Shown piece after piece: positions 38,359-47,724 of a stretch of 64,000 nt of DNA. How positions within the stretch are numbered: position 1 is the stretch's first letter; every line of letters starts with the position of its first letter. The stretch lies in contig NZ_CP011254.1 in NCBI RefSeq assembly GCF_001006005.1, forward strand, positions 3,720,001 through 3,784,000. The letters run 5' to 3'. The notes beneath the pieces are model-generated. The model was not told where the DNA came from and made no database searches. It saw only the letters and a program-made list of their open reading frames with translations. The translations under genes and the position numbers were made by a program. The stretch comes from Serratia fonticola (GTDB lineage Bacteria; Pseudomonadota; Gammaproteobacteria; Enterobacterales; Enterobacteriaceae).

Positions 38359-39729
38359 TTACACTACCAGCCACAGCAGCCAGGTAAAGGCGAAGCCACT
38401 TAAACCGAGCAGGGTGGTTAATACCGTCCAGGTTTTCAGGCCATCAGCCACTGACAGGCCAAGGTATTTGGTGACAATCCAGAAACCGGAGTCGTTAACG
38501 TGGGATAGCCCCAGGCCGCCGAAGCAAGTGGCGAGCGTGACTAACACCAACTGCATCGAGTTAAGCCCGATAACCGCTTCGGACAGCAACCCGCCGGTCG
38601 TCAGAATGGCGACGGTAGCCGACCCCTGCGAGGCACGCAGTGCCAGCGAGATGATAAATGCCGCCGGGATCAATGGCAGGCCAATGGTGGTCAGCACATC
38701 TGCCAGCGCTTTACCTACGCCAGACTCGACCAGCACCTTGCCAAACACCCCACCCGCACCGGTAACCATAATGACCACCGCTGCTGTCGGTAACGCGCCT
38801 CCCATCACATCGCTAGTGTGTTGCAAGCTCCAGCCACGGCGGATTGCCAGGAAATAGAATGCCAATACCAGAGCGATCATTAACGCTACGCCCGGCGAGC
38901 CGATTAATGACAAGGCATCACGGATTGGTGAACCGGCAGGTAACAAGGTTGCAGAAACGGTACCCAGCATAATGATGGCGATAGGGATCACGATCAGCGC
39001 GGTAATCAACCCGGCGCTCGGAGGATTGATCCGATCGCTGAGTGGGGCTCTGTCTTCCGGTGCCGGTTCTGGGGATGCCAGTTGCAGCTGTTCCAACACC
39101 TCAATGGAGAGGGGGTAGGCTTTACGGTTAAGATATTTCGCCGCGAAGTAACCAATAATCCCCACTGGGATACAGATGACCAGGCCGATAATGGTCAACC
39201 AACCGATATCCGCATTCAACAGCCCCGCAGCCGCGACCGGGCCTGGGTGTGGTGGCAGAGCAACGTGGACCGTCAGCATCACACCGGCCATCGGCAAGCC
39301 AAACTTCAATGGTGAGACTTTTGCCACTTTGGCAAAGCCATAGATGATCGGTGCCAGGATGATAAAGCCGACGTCGAAAAACACCGGAATACCCAGGACG
39401 AACGCGGCACTGGTTAGCGCGGCAATGGTGCGTTTTGGCCCCAGCGCTTTGCTGAAACGTTGCGCCAGGGATTCAGCGCCGCCCGAATGTTCGATCATTC
39501 TACCCAGCATGGCACCCAGGCCGATGATAATGGTCACCGAGCCGAGTACACCGCCCATCCCGGCGGTCATCACTTTCATGACTTCACCGGTTGGGATCCC
39601 GCTGGCAAGCGCGACCAGTAGACTAACGACCAGCAGGGCGACAAACGGCTGAACCTTCGCCTTGATGACCATCAATAGCAGCAGTACGACACCCAGTACG
39701 GCAATGATCAGTAGCATAGTTGGAGACAT
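38359..39729 (-). CDS. GntP-family sugar-acid permease (YgbN-like)
   Basis: 456 residues, about twelve membrane segments. GntP family features: LLLLMVIKAKVQPFVALL at the N-terminus, HVALPPHPGPVAAAG, LALRASQGSATVA and SHVNDSGFWIV. It imports an aldonate, here most likely threonate or another C4 sugar acid, because it ends the otn operon. A 110-base gap separates it from otnI. Confidence 0.9.
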   Translation of the reverse strand: MSPTMLLIIAVLGVVLLLLMVIKAKVQPFVALLVVSLLVALASGIPTGEVMKVMTAGMGGVLGSVTIIIGLGAMLGRMIEHSGGAESLAQRFSKALGPKRTIAALTSAAFVLGIPVFFDVGFIILAPIIYGFAKVAKVSPLKFGLPMAGVMLTVHVALPPHPGPVAAAGLLNADIGWLTIIGLVICIPVGIIGYFAAKYLNRKAYPLSIEVLEQLQLASPEPAPEDRAPLSDRINPPSAGLITALIVIPIAIIMLGTVSATLLPAGSPIRDALSLIGSPGVALMIALVLAFYFLAIRRGWSLQHTSDVMGGALPTAAVVIMVTGAGGVFGKVLVESGVGKALADVLTTIGLPLIPAAFIISLALRASQGSATVAILTTGGLLSEAVIGLNSMQLVLVTLATCFGGLGLSHVNDSGFWIVTKYLGLSVADGLKTWTVLTTLLGLSGFAFTWLLWLVV

Positions 39730-39840
39730 AGCATAGCCTTTAATTCAGGTAAGAGTCCGGCACCGCGATCGCCCTGGGGCGATACGGGTGCGTTTATTTT
39801 TTATATTATTGAAACTGGTGTTGGCACTACGAGTTGTTGA

Positions 39841-40617
39841 TTACAGGTAAGGTTTCACCCAACCCAGACCCGCCGTCGTTTCTCCACGAGGTTTATATTC
39901 ACAACCGATCCACCCTTGGTAACCCACCTTGTCGAGTTGGGCGAATAGCCAAGGATAATTCAGCTCACCGTCATCGGGTTCATTACGGTCTGGCACCGAG
40001 GCGATCTGGATATGGGCATAGCGCCCGGCAAGCGTTGCAATCAGATTACTGATATTGCCGTCCACCAGTTGCGCGTGGAAGAAGTCGAACTGAATAAACA
40101 CGTTCGGGCGATCGATGGTGGCTACCAGTTCCGCCGCCTGATGCTGGCTGGAGAACAGGTAGTTGGGCTTGATCGGTGGGCTGAGCGCTTCGATCAACAC
40201 CTTGATGCCGTGAGGGGCGAAGGCGTCGGCGGCGTAACGGATATTGCTGATGAAGGTTTCCCGATAGCGGGCAATATCTTCCCCTGGCGGCACTACGCCA
40301 GCCATCACGTGAACGTTAGGGCACTTGAGGGCGATGGCATATTCCAGAGCACGATCGATATCCGCGCGGGCATCCTGCTCGCGGCCCGGTAACGCTGCCA
40401 GCCCCCATTCACCTGCGCCCACATCGCCCGGCGCGGTATTGAACAACACCTGCTGTAGACCATTTTGTTGCAGTTTCTCCGCCAGTAGATCGGCGGGGTA
40501 ATCATAAGGGAACAGGAACTCTACCGCTTTAAATCCGGCCGCCGCAGCGGCATCAAAACGATCCAGAAACGAATGCTCGGTAAACATCATCGATAAATTG
40601 GCAGCAAATTTTGGCAT
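39841..40617 (-). CDS. otnI: 2-oxo-tetronate isomerase OtnI (Hyi family)
   Basis: 258 residues with a TIM-barrel xylose-isomerase-like fold: [56 protein letters not shown] and WIGCEYKP (metal-binding Glu/Asp/His positions). Converts 2-oxo-tetronate to 3-oxo-tetronate in the threonate pathway described for E. coli ygbJKLMN homologues. It starts 3 bases after otnC, with CGGAG upstream. Confidence 0.88.
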   Translation of the reverse strand: MPKFAANLSMMFTEHSFLDRFDAAAAAGFKAVEFLFPYDYPADLLAEKLQQNGLQQVLFNTAPGDVGAGEWGLAALPGREQDARADIDRALEYAIALKCPNVHVMAGVVPPGEDIARYRETFISNIRYAADAFAPHGIKVLIEALSPPIKPNYLFSSQHQAAELVATIDRPNVFIQFDFFHAQLVDGNISNLIATLAGRYAHIQIASVPDRNEPDDGELNYPWLFAQLDKVGYQGWIGCEYKPRGETTAGLGWVKPYL

Positions 40618-40620
40618 GGT

Positions 40621-41259
40621 TCAGCTCCGTAACTCGGCAATTTCATCATCGGTTAAATAGCGAATTGGGCGGTTGCCGAGGGTGAAAATCAGCTTGGCCG
40701 CATCTTCCATTTCTTCGGTATTGTTCGCGGCTTCCCGCAGGCTCTCGCCGGTGACCACGGGGCCGTGGTTCGCCAACAGGAAAGCCTTGTAGCTTGGGGC
40801 CAGCTTGCCCAGATCTTCCGCCAGCCGCAGATCGCCGGGGCGGTAGTAAGGCACCACCGGCACCTGGCCGACGCGCATCACCACATAAGGGGTGAACGGC
40901 TTGATGGCATTTGCCGTATCCAGCCCTTGCAGGCAGGAAAGCGCGGTCAGATAGGTGCAATGCAGGTGCACTACTGCCTTGCACGCCGGGTTGTTCTGGT
41001 ACAGCGCGCGGTGAAAGCTGATCTCTTTCGAGGGCTTGTCGCCAGAAATCCATTCACCGCTCAGGCTGACTTTCGACAGTTTGTCTACCTGCAACTCCCC
41101 CAGGCAAGAGCCGGTGGGGGTGGCAAGCAGGGTACCATCTGGCAACAACAGCGAAAGGTTGCCTGCTGAACCGGTAGCGTAGCCGCGCTGGAAGAACGAA
41201 GCCCCCAGGCGCACCATCTCTTCCCTTGCCAGCTGTTCAGTGTCAGCGGTCATCGTCAT
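40621..41259 (-). CDS. otnC: 3-oxo-tetronate 4-phosphate decarboxylase OtnC (class II aldolase family)
   Basis: 212 residues. Class II aldolase/adducin features: FFQRGYATGSAGNLSLLLPDG, a metal-site HLHCT and LLANHGPVV. It decarboxylates 3-oxo-tetronate 4-phosphate to dihydroxyacetone phosphate. Start overlaps the otnK stop (ATGA); a second ATG at 41253 is possible. Confidence 0.9.
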   Translation of the reverse strand: MTMTADTEQLAREEMVRLGASFFQRGYATGSAGNLSLLLPDGTLLATPTGSCLGELQVDKLSKVSLSGEWISGDKPSKEISFHRALYQNNPACKAVVHLHCTYLTALSCLQGLDTANAIKPFTPYVVMRVGQVPVVPYYRPGDLRLAEDLGKLAPSYKAFLLANHGPVVTGESLREAANNTEEMEDAAKLIFTLGNRPIRYLTDDEIAELRS

Positions 41260-42518
41260 ACTGAAAACTCCGTTTGTGCTCTGGCGAAAAAGTTTTCATC
41301 GCCGAAGTTGCCCGATTTCAGGGCCAGTGATACCGGTTGTTCAATTGCGCGTACCCAAGGCACGCCTGGAGAAATGCATGGGCCGATATGGAAGCCGCGG
41401 ATCCCCAATGCCTGGGTGACCACGCCAGAGGTTTCACCACCGGCGACGATAAAGCGGCTGAAACCCTGTTGTTGCAGGCGTTTAACCACTTCAGCAAACA
41501 GGGCTTCAACCGCCTGGCTGGCGGCTTCGGTGCCGTATTGCTGCTGGGTTTTTTGCAGTTGCTCCGGTTCGGCGGTGGCGTACAGCAACGGGGCTAGTGG
41601 CTGTTCGGCCTGCTGTTCTACCCAAGCGCTTAGCTCGGCTGCGTAGGCGCTGCGATCGCCTGCTGTGATGCAGCGCGAGACATCAATACTCTGTGCTGGA
41701 GCCTGTTGGCGGTAGCGTGCTACCTGCTTGTTGGTCATGGTGGAGCAGGAGCCGGAAAGTACCACGGCTTTCTTCCCCTGTGGCGCTCCGGCTGATTGAG
41801 CTTTTTCCTGACCTGGCTGCGCCCATTGGCGGGCAATGCCGATCGCCAGCCCTGAACCTCCGGTGACCAACTTCATGGTTTTCAGCGCTTCGCCCTGGGT
41901 CAGCAGATGCTGTTCGTTCAGAGTATCCAATACCGCGTAGCGCACACCTTGTTGCGCCAACTGTTGCAGTTTCTCCTGCACCGAATCGGCACCACGATCC
42001 ATCTCTACTGCGTTGACCAGCCCGCAACGGCCGCTGGCCTGGGCCTCCATCAGCCGCATCAGATTACTGTCGGTCATTGGCGTCACCGGATGGTTGCGCA
42101 TACCGGATTCCGACAGCAACTGGTCCATCACGAACAGATAGCCTTGATATACCGTGCGGCCATTTACCGGTAGCGCAGGAGAAATCACCGTTTGCTGTTC
42201 GCCAAGCGCATCGAGCAAGGCATCGGTAACCGGTCCGATATTGCCCTGGGCTGTGCTGTCGAAGGTGGAACAGTATTTAAAGTAGAACTGGCGGCAACCC
42301 TGGCGCTGTAGCCAGGCTAAAGCCTGCAACGACTGCTCGACCGCCTGGTCGACCGGGCAGGAGCGCGATTTCAGGCTGATCACCACCGCCTGCGAGTCGA
42401 CAGGGGTATCATCCTGCGGCACGCCATTGAGCTGGACCGTAGGCAAACCGTTTTCCACCAGGAAGCTGGCGATATCGGTGGCGCCGGTAAAGTCGTCTGC
42501 AATCACTCCGAGTAACAT
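41256..42518 (-). CDS. otnK: 3-oxo-tetronate kinase OtnK (DUF1537 family)
   Basis: 420 residues. N-terminal GVIADDFTGATDIASFLVENG (about 4-24) is the DUF1537 signature; the C-terminal half has the nucleotide-binding VAGGETSGVV and the conserved LKSGNFGDENFF. It phosphorylates 3-oxo-tetronate. The ATG overlaps the ltnD stop by one base. Confidence 0.93.
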   Translation of the reverse strand: MLLGVIADDFTGATDIASFLVENGLPTVQLNGVPQDDTPVDSQAVVISLKSRSCPVDQAVEQSLQALAWLQRQGCRQFYFKYCSTFDSTAQGNIGPVTDALLDALGEQQTVISPALPVNGRTVYQGYLFVMDQLLSESGMRNHPVTPMTDSNLMRLMEAQASGRCGLVNAVEMDRGADSVQEKLQQLAQQGVRYAVLDTLNEQHLLTQGEALKTMKLVTGGSGLAIGIARQWAQPGQEKAQSAGAPQGKKAVVLSGSCSTMTNKQVARYRQQAPAQSIDVSRCITAGDRSAYAAELSAWVEQQAEQPLAPLLYATAEPEQLQKTQQQYGTEAASQAVEALFAEVVKRLQQQGFSRFIVAGGETSGVVTQALGIRGFHIGPCISPGVPWVRAIEQPVSLALKSGNFGDENFFARAQTEFSV

Positions 42519-43432
42519 TATGAGTTCTCCTTATTCTTCGGCAGTTCGATCCCGGCGAAGATCTTGATCACTGCGCTGTCATCTTCCTTGCCGAAACCTG
42601 CGTTGCTGGCGGAAGTAAACATGTTGAACGCCGTGGAGGCCAAAGGCAGCGGGAAGTGCAGCGCTTTGGCGGTATCGGCCACCAGCCCAAGATCCTTGAC
42701 GAAGATATCTACTGCAGATTTTGGTGAGTAGTCGCCATCGACCACGTGGCGCATACGGTTCTCAAACATCCAGGAGTTGCCTGCGGCGTTGGTGACCACA
42801 TCGTACATCACGTCCAGCGGGATACCGGCGCGAGCGGCCAGCGCCATCGCTTCGGCACCGGCGGCAATATGTACGCCTGCCAACAGTTGATGGATGATCT
42901 TGACCGTTGCACCCAGGCCAATCTCGTCGCCGATGCGGTACACTTTCCCGGCCACGGCATCCAGCACCGGTTGCAACTGGGCGAAGGTGCTCTCACTGCC
43001 CGAGGCCATCACGGTCATTTGGCCAGCCGCTGCCTTGGCTGCACCGCCGGAAACCGGGGCATCCAGCATCGGCAGGTTATACGCCAACAGTTTCTGTTCG
43101 ATCTCCTTGGCATCCGCAGCCGCAATGGTGGATGACACCATCACCGGCGTATTCGGTTTCAACTGTGCCGCCAGGCCGTTTTCCCCAAACAGGATCTGTT
43201 TTACCTGGTTGGCATTAACCACCAACAGCAGCACCGCATCCAGTTCGGTTGCAAAGTCTGCTGCGCTGGTGGCGGCCTGTTTGGCACCGGCTTGTTGTAG
43301 CGCTGCCAGTGCCTGTGGGTTGAGATCGACACCATAGGTAGTCAGCCCGGCATTGATGCAGGATGTTGCCGCGCCCATGCCCATTGAACCCAAACCGACG
43401 ATACAAACTGCGTAGTTTCCTGGTTGTGCCAT
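42518..43432 (-). CDS. ltnD: L-threonate dehydrogenase LtnD
   Basis: 304 residues of the beta-hydroxyacid dehydrogenase family: NAD-binding GLGSMGMGAA (about 13-22), DAPVSGGAAKAAAG substrate loop and the catalytic Lys in GLGATVKIIHQLLAG. It oxidises L-threonate to 2-oxo-tetronate, the first step of the operon's pathway. GAGGTG precedes the ATG. Related dehydrogenases act on D-glycerate or sulfolactaldehyde, but the otn context decides. Confidence 0.88.
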   Translation of the reverse strand: MAQPGNYAVCIVGLGSMGMGAATSCINAGLTTYGVDLNPQALAALQQAGAKQAATSAADFATELDAVLLLVVNANQVKQILFGENGLAAQLKPNTPVMVSSTIAAADAKEIEQKLLAYNLPMLDAPVSGGAAKAAAGQMTVMASGSESTFAQLQPVLDAVAGKVYRIGDEIGLGATVKIIHQLLAGVHIAAGAEAMALAARAGIPLDVMYDVVTNAAGNSWMFENRMRHVVDGDYSPKSAVDIFVKDLGLVADTAKALHFPLPLASTAFNMFTSASNAGFGKEDDSAVIKIFAGIELPKNKENS

Positions 43433-43693
43433 GATGCACCTCTGTTAATTTTAGTGATTATTTGTTTTGATGTGTTAAATGTAAGCGTTATTGGCGCGGA
43501 TATCGGTGATCGCCTTCACAATTATTAACAATACAACGGACGGTCGCAAAAACGGTTACTCTTGCTAACATAATGCTTTTAAATGTTTTTTATGATTATG
43601 ACCGGCTTCACAGCCTGAAAAGCTTTACTGCCGTCGCACGAAAATTGACGTAAAATCACAATTATTATCATCGCAGTCTGAGGGGGGGAAACC

Positions 43694-44458
43694 GTGATAC
43701 CTGTTGAACGCCACCAACAAATTTTGGCGCTGGTGTCCGAGCGCGGCGCAGTCAGCATAGCTGAACTGACCGAAAGGTTGGGGGTCTCGCACATGACCAT
43801 CCGGCGCGATCTGCAAAAACTGGAAGAGCAGGGCAGTGTACTGTCCGTCTCCGGCGGCGTACAGGCGGCCGAGCGCGTGGCGATTGAGCCTTCGCATCAG
43901 GATAAGGAAGGGATGTTCAGCCAGCAGAAAGCCGCTATTGGGCAACTGGCCGCGCGGCAGATCCCGGCCAACAGTTGCATCTATCTGGACGCAGGCACCA
44001 CCACGTTGGCCCTGGCTCGTCAGCTCGGCGACCGTGACGATATCACCGTGGTGACCAACGATTTTGTTATCGCCGCCTATTTGCTCGAACACAGCCAGTG
44101 CAAGCTGATCCACACCGGCGGTACGGTATGCCGGGAAAACCGTTCCTGCGTGGGGGCCGCTGCGGCTCAGGCTTTACGTAATCTGTTTATCGATCTGGCG
44201 TTTATCTCTGCTTCTTCATGGAGCATGCGGGGTTTGTCTACTCCGAACGAGGATAAGGTGGTGGTGAAAAACGCCATCGTTGAGGCCAGCCGCCGCCGCA
44301 TTTTGCTGAGTGATACTTCCAAATATGGCAAGGTGGCCACCTATCTGGCGCTGCCGATTTCGGTCTTTGAGGTGATCATCACTGACGATCACCTGCCGGA
44401 TGCGGCGCGTGAGGCGATTATGCAGGCAAATATTACGTTGCTTACTGCGGTGCCGTGA
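43694..44458 (+). CDS. DeoR-family repressor of the threonate operon (YgbI-like)
   Basis: 254 residues. N-terminal DeoR HTH (RHQQILALVSERGAVSIAEL, then LGVSHMTIRRDLQKLEEQG) and a DeoRC sugar-phosphate sensor domain with YLDAGTTT. Divergent from ltnD across 261 bp, as ygbI is from ygbJ in E. coli, so it very likely controls the otn operon. Confidence 0.88.
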   Translation: MIPVERHQQILALVSERGAVSIAELTERLGVSHMTIRRDLQKLEEQGSVLSVSGGVQAAERVAIEPSHQDKEGMFSQQKAAIGQLAARQIPANSCIYLDAGTTTLALARQLGDRDDITVVTNDFVIAAYLLEHSQCKLIHTGGTVCRENRSCVGAAAAQALRNLFIDLAFISASSWSMRGLSTPNEDKVVVKNAIVEASRRRILLSDTSKYGKVATYLALPISVFEVIITDDHLPDAAREAIMQANITLLTAVP

Positions 44459-45187
44459 CCTTCAATCCCGCGAATCTGATAAACATCGGGGTGGCTATCG
44501 CTGCCCAGATCGTGGCCGCACTCTCCACAGCAGATAATACCAAGTATTGAACTGCAATAATTCCATCACGTCCAGGTACCAGTCAGTGGCACCGTCAGCC
44601 TGCTACCACATAATATTTACCCATAAAAAATTAATAAGTTATTTTTAAGGATCCACCTTAATGTGGTGCTGGTCTACATCCTAATGAGTATGGGTAACAC
44701 CAGGTTATATCGCTATGTAAAGCCAGTGTCATGCTAAGGCAGTTATCTGGCAGTGTGGCAGGTTAAAACCATTGATTTAAACGATAAAGGTTATCAATGC
44801 TAGCCGAAAACACCGACTTTCCCAGCCCTGTAAGATCTTAGTGATGGTTAAATCTGCGATATTTTTACATTAAAATAGGCTCGGCAAGGTGTTTTTGTGA
44901 AGTTTTTCTCTAAAAACATATTTTTGGCAGCATAAAAATCTAACCTTATGGAATTTAACGAATCAATATATCAATAATCAGCGTGTTTCGATAATCTTTG
45001 TTTTGGTCATGAGAAAATTCTTATTCCAGGGAGAAGGAAAAATGCCACAGTTAATGACAATTACCCGCGGTCTATTTACTAGCGATAAAAACGTTCACGC
45101 AGGCTTTTTTTTTTAATTTCAATTAAATGATTTTATTAACGATTAATGCCTGGGCTGTCTGTTTTTATAGTGAAAGTCGTGAATATA
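44459..45187. other. 729-bp intergenic region upstream of the winged-helix regulator
   Basis: AT-rich in its right half. Apart from a candidate 24-codon leader ORF at 45042-45116, I see no gene, and only a weak 31-codon GTG frame at the left edge that I reject. The length and AT-richness suit a heavily regulated, H-NS-silenced promoter (inference). Confidence 0.45.
45042..45116 (+). CDS. Candidate 24-residue leader peptide
   Basis: MPQLMTITRGLFTSDKNVHA then GFFF and TAA. A strong GGGAGAAGGA ribosome site sits 4-13 bases upstream of the ATG, unusual for chance. The frame ends within a ten-T run, 71 bases before the winged-helix regulator start. It could be a translated leader that controls the regulator; no homologue recognised. 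Confidence 0.35.
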   Translation: MPQLMTITRGLFTSDKNVHAGFFF

Positions 45188-45976
45188 ATGAAATATAAAC
45201 TTAATGACCGTATTATCTTCGATGTCGATAGCGGAACGCTGAGTTTGAGCGATCTGTTTGACGATACTGTCACCATCTCCAACCCATCCAAGCGCTTGCT
45301 ACAGTTACTGATTGTCCACCAGGGCGATGCTGTGAGCCGTGAAGTGATCTTCAAAAAGGTGTGGGATGATTATGGGATGATTTCCAGTAACAATAATCTT
45401 AACCAGTGCGTGAGCAAGTTACGTAGAGTGATCAAGGCGCTGGGAATTGATGAGGAAGTGATCGTCACGGTTCCCAAGGTGGGTTTTATGCTGCACAGCG
45501 AAATCCAGATTGTGTCTTGTGAGGATGAAAAGGATACGCCGATCCTTGATGCCGAACCGCCGGTATCAGCCGCTAAAACCATACCCGTGGTGGTAGGCAA
45601 GGTGTTTTCACGTGCTTCCTTGCGCTATGGTTGGGGGATAGTGGGCTTTGTGTGTGTGGTGTTGGCCGGCATCACGTTCTATATTTTCAATCCAAGCATC
45701 CGGCAAGAGAGCTATCTGGGCAAATCGGGTAACTGTGCGGTATTTATGTCGAACTCCACGGTTCGGGCAGATCCGGCATTCAGCGATGATGTGTTGGTGC
45801 AGGTGGCAAGGCAAAAAATCCAATGCCAACCGGATGAATACCTGTTACTGATGCGTGGCAATCAGGTGAAGTCGTACATTTCTGGCATCTCACGGCTATT
45901 TTTTCTCCGCTGCAAGATTTTGCGAGAACATAAGATTGAACTTTGTTCTGGTCTGGAAAGCGAATCCTCCCTTTAA
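45188..45976 (+). CDS. Membrane-bound winged-helix (ToxR/CadC-like) regulator
   Basis: 262 residues. N-terminal OmpR/PhoB-type DNA-binding domain (about 15-105, with SREVIFKKVWDDYG, NNLNQCVSKLRRVIK and VPKVGFML), a linker, one membrane segment (about 147-167) and a periplasmic domain with four Cys (NCAVF, IQCQ, RCKI, LCSG) that could form disulfides. This one-piece receptor-regulator type commonly controls adhesins and virulence genes. It lies 1.1 kb upstream of ecpA and takes the place where ecpR stands in E. coli; control of ecp is inferred. ATG at 45188 chosen over 45146 because it starts at the domain edge. Confidence 0.82.
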   Translation: MKYKLNDRIIFDVDSGTLSLSDLFDDTVTISNPSKRLLQLLIVHQGDAVSREVIFKKVWDDYGMISSNNNLNQCVSKLRRVIKALGIDEEVIVTVPKVGFMLHSEIQIVSCEDEKDTPILDAEPPVSAAKTIPVVVGKVFSRASLRYGWGIVGFVCVVLAGITFYIFNPSIRQESYLGKSGNCAVFMSNSTVRADPAFSDDVLVQVARQKIQCQPDEYLLLMRGNQVKSYISGISRLFFLRCKILREHKIELCSGLESESSL

Positions 45977-47056
45977 ATGAATAATGATGATTGGCTGGCG
46001 GGATAAACGACCGACCGACAGCCAGAACATCATGGCCTGAGATTTAACCACTTTACTAACGTTATTTTCCCTCAAGTACGATCGCTGCAGTGATTTATCC
46101 CCCTTATTATTCCGCTGGCTGACTACCCTGAAACAGTAATGCTCCTCACGCTAGCCCTCTCCCAAAAGGAGAGGAGACCGAACGTGCCACGATGTAATTA
46201 CGGCACTCAACCTTTTTGCCGATCACCTCTGCATCAACTCTTTTGCAGATCATCTCTGCACCAGAACATGGCAGCGTAACGGCTCCCTAGTCCAAAAGGA
46301 GAAGGGACCGAACGTGCACAATTTTATTACGGCACTCCACCTTTGCATCAACCCTGTCGCAGCTTACCTCCGCACCTGAACACGGCACCGTACCAGCTCC
46401 CTCGCCCAAAAAGGAGAGGGGACAGAATGTGCACAATTTTATTACGGCACTCCGCCTTTGCATCAACCTTGTCGCCGCTCACCTTTGCACCTGAATACGG
46501 CAGCGTAATGGCTCCCTAGTCCAAAAGGAGAAGGGACCGAACTTTATTACGGCACTCCGCCTTTGCATCAACCCTGTCGCAGCTCACCTCCGTACCTGAA
46601 CACGGCACCGTACCAGCTCCCTCGCCCTTTGGGAGAGGGTTGGGGTGAGGGGAAATGGGTTGCCTTAACTGACAAGTTTTAAATGTACAGGCTGATTTTT
46701 TCACTTGAAAGGTTACTGAATAACGGTGGTCATAAACGGGTTAATGGTTGATCGAATTAATCTAGGATTATTCTGCTACTCACTTTATGTGTGCGGTTTT
46801 TTTATCCTTAATCTGGTATTAAAAAGATTAATAACAGGATTTAAATCTAAATATTTCACATTTAATAGTTAATGATTATATTAAGATTGGTTTGGGTTAA
46901 GATTTTTCTCGCCAGGTGGGACGAGAGGCATACTCACGTTGCTTATCAACACTTGGCGTTATCCCGCTAGCAACTGGCAATACCGGAGTGAGTGGAGATG
47001 ACAAAGATCGGCACATTTAACGGACAATAGAAATCTATAACTTAGGGAGTTTTACC
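45977..47056. other. 1.08-kb non-coding region upstream of ecpA
   Basis: No credible gene. The middle is occupied by a tandem repeat array (46141-46652). To the right of the array the sequence becomes AT-rich (46690-46920), the likely ecpA promoter zone, and it ends with a GGGAG ribosome site at 47045. Confidence 0.6.
46141..46652. repeat. Tandem array of about 115-bp units capped by a REP-like palindrome
   Basis: Four imperfect direct copies: 46141-46280 (140 bp, with an internal duplication of the GATCACCTCTGCATCAAC part), 46281-46394, 46395-46510, 46511-46615 (lacking about 11 bp), then a truncated fifth start, 46616-46652, which is a full REP-like palindrome. Each unit opens with a hairpin (CTCC..CCAAAAGG..GGAG type), then ATTACGGCACTC, GCATCAACC, CACCT and a GGCA/GCACCGTA end. 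The cap matches the REP-like elements at 17457-17630. Confidence 0.85.
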
Positions 47057-47647
47057 ATGAAAAAGATCACACTTGCTCTGGCAATCGTTTCAGCATTCGC
47101 AGTAGTGGGCACCGCTCAGGCAGCAGACGTTACCGCACAAGCCTTGGCTACCTGGTCAGCCACTGCCAAGAAAGATACCACCAGCAAGTTGGTTGTGACG
47201 CCAATCGGCAGCCTGTCTTTCCAATATGCTGAAGGCATCAAAGGCTTCAACAGCCAGAAAGGTCTGTTCGACGTGACTATCGAGGGCGAAGGAACCGCCA
47301 CCGATTTTAAACTGACCTCCAAGCTGGTATCCAACACTCTGACTCAGCTCGATACCTCTGGTTCTACCCTGGAAGTGGGCGTTAACTATAACGGTGCTGC
47401 CGTAGAGAAAACCGCTGAAACCCCTATGATCGATGTTAAAGCCGGTATTCTGGGTGGCAACCTGAGCGCACTGTCTGGCGCTTACGACAAAGCTGTTCGT
47501 ACCAGTGCACAAGATCAGTTCACCTTCACCATCATCGGCGCAACGGCTGATGGCGCAACTGCTGTGACTGATTTCAGCACCCTGCCTGAAGGTATCTGGA
47601 GTGGCGACGTGAGCGTAGAGTTCAACGCTACCTGGACTACCGCATAA
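47057..47647 (+). CDS. ecpA: Common pilus major subunit EcpA
   Basis: 196 residues. Signal peptide (1-22, cleaved after AQA), then a mature protein nearly identical in long stretches to E. coli EcpA ([51 protein letters not shown]). EcpA polymerises into the common pilus, an adhesive surface fibre of the alpha-fimbrial (CFA/I-like) chaperone-usher class. GGGAG precedes the ATG. Confidence 0.97.
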   Translation: MKKITLALAIVSAFAVVGTAQAADVTAQALATWSATAKKDTTSKLVVTPIGSLSFQYAEGIKGFNSQKGLFDVTIEGEGTATDFKLTSKLVSNTLTQLDTSGSTLEVGVNYNGAAVEKTAETPMIDVKAGILGGNLSALSGAYDKAVRTSAQDQFTFTIIGATADGATAVTDFSTLPEGIWSGDVSVEFNATWTTA

Positions 47648-47672
47648 TCATTTCCCCAGAGTAATGCGTTTT

Positions 47673-47694
47673 AACAGGGGGGAAACCCCCTGTT
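47673..47694 (+). terminator. Attenuating hairpin between ecpA and ecpB
   Basis: 9-bp perfect stem AACAGGGGG / CCCCCTGTT closed by a GAAA tetraloop and followed by TTTGTC, 26 bases past the ecpA stop. It should let the subunit be made in excess over chaperone and usher. Confidence 0.75.
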
Positions 47695-47724
47695 TTTGTC
47701 AGCTAAAGAGTTTGGAATACCGCT

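Noticed and set aside
44444..44542. 31-codon GTG frame after the DeoR gene
   Set aside because: Overlaps the DeoR stop, no ribosome site, no recognisable product; a remnant is possible but unsupported.
46141..46652. Repeat array as a possible CRISPR locus
   Set aside because: Units of about 115 bp are contiguous and similar over their whole length; there are no short repeats separated by unique spacers and no cas genes.
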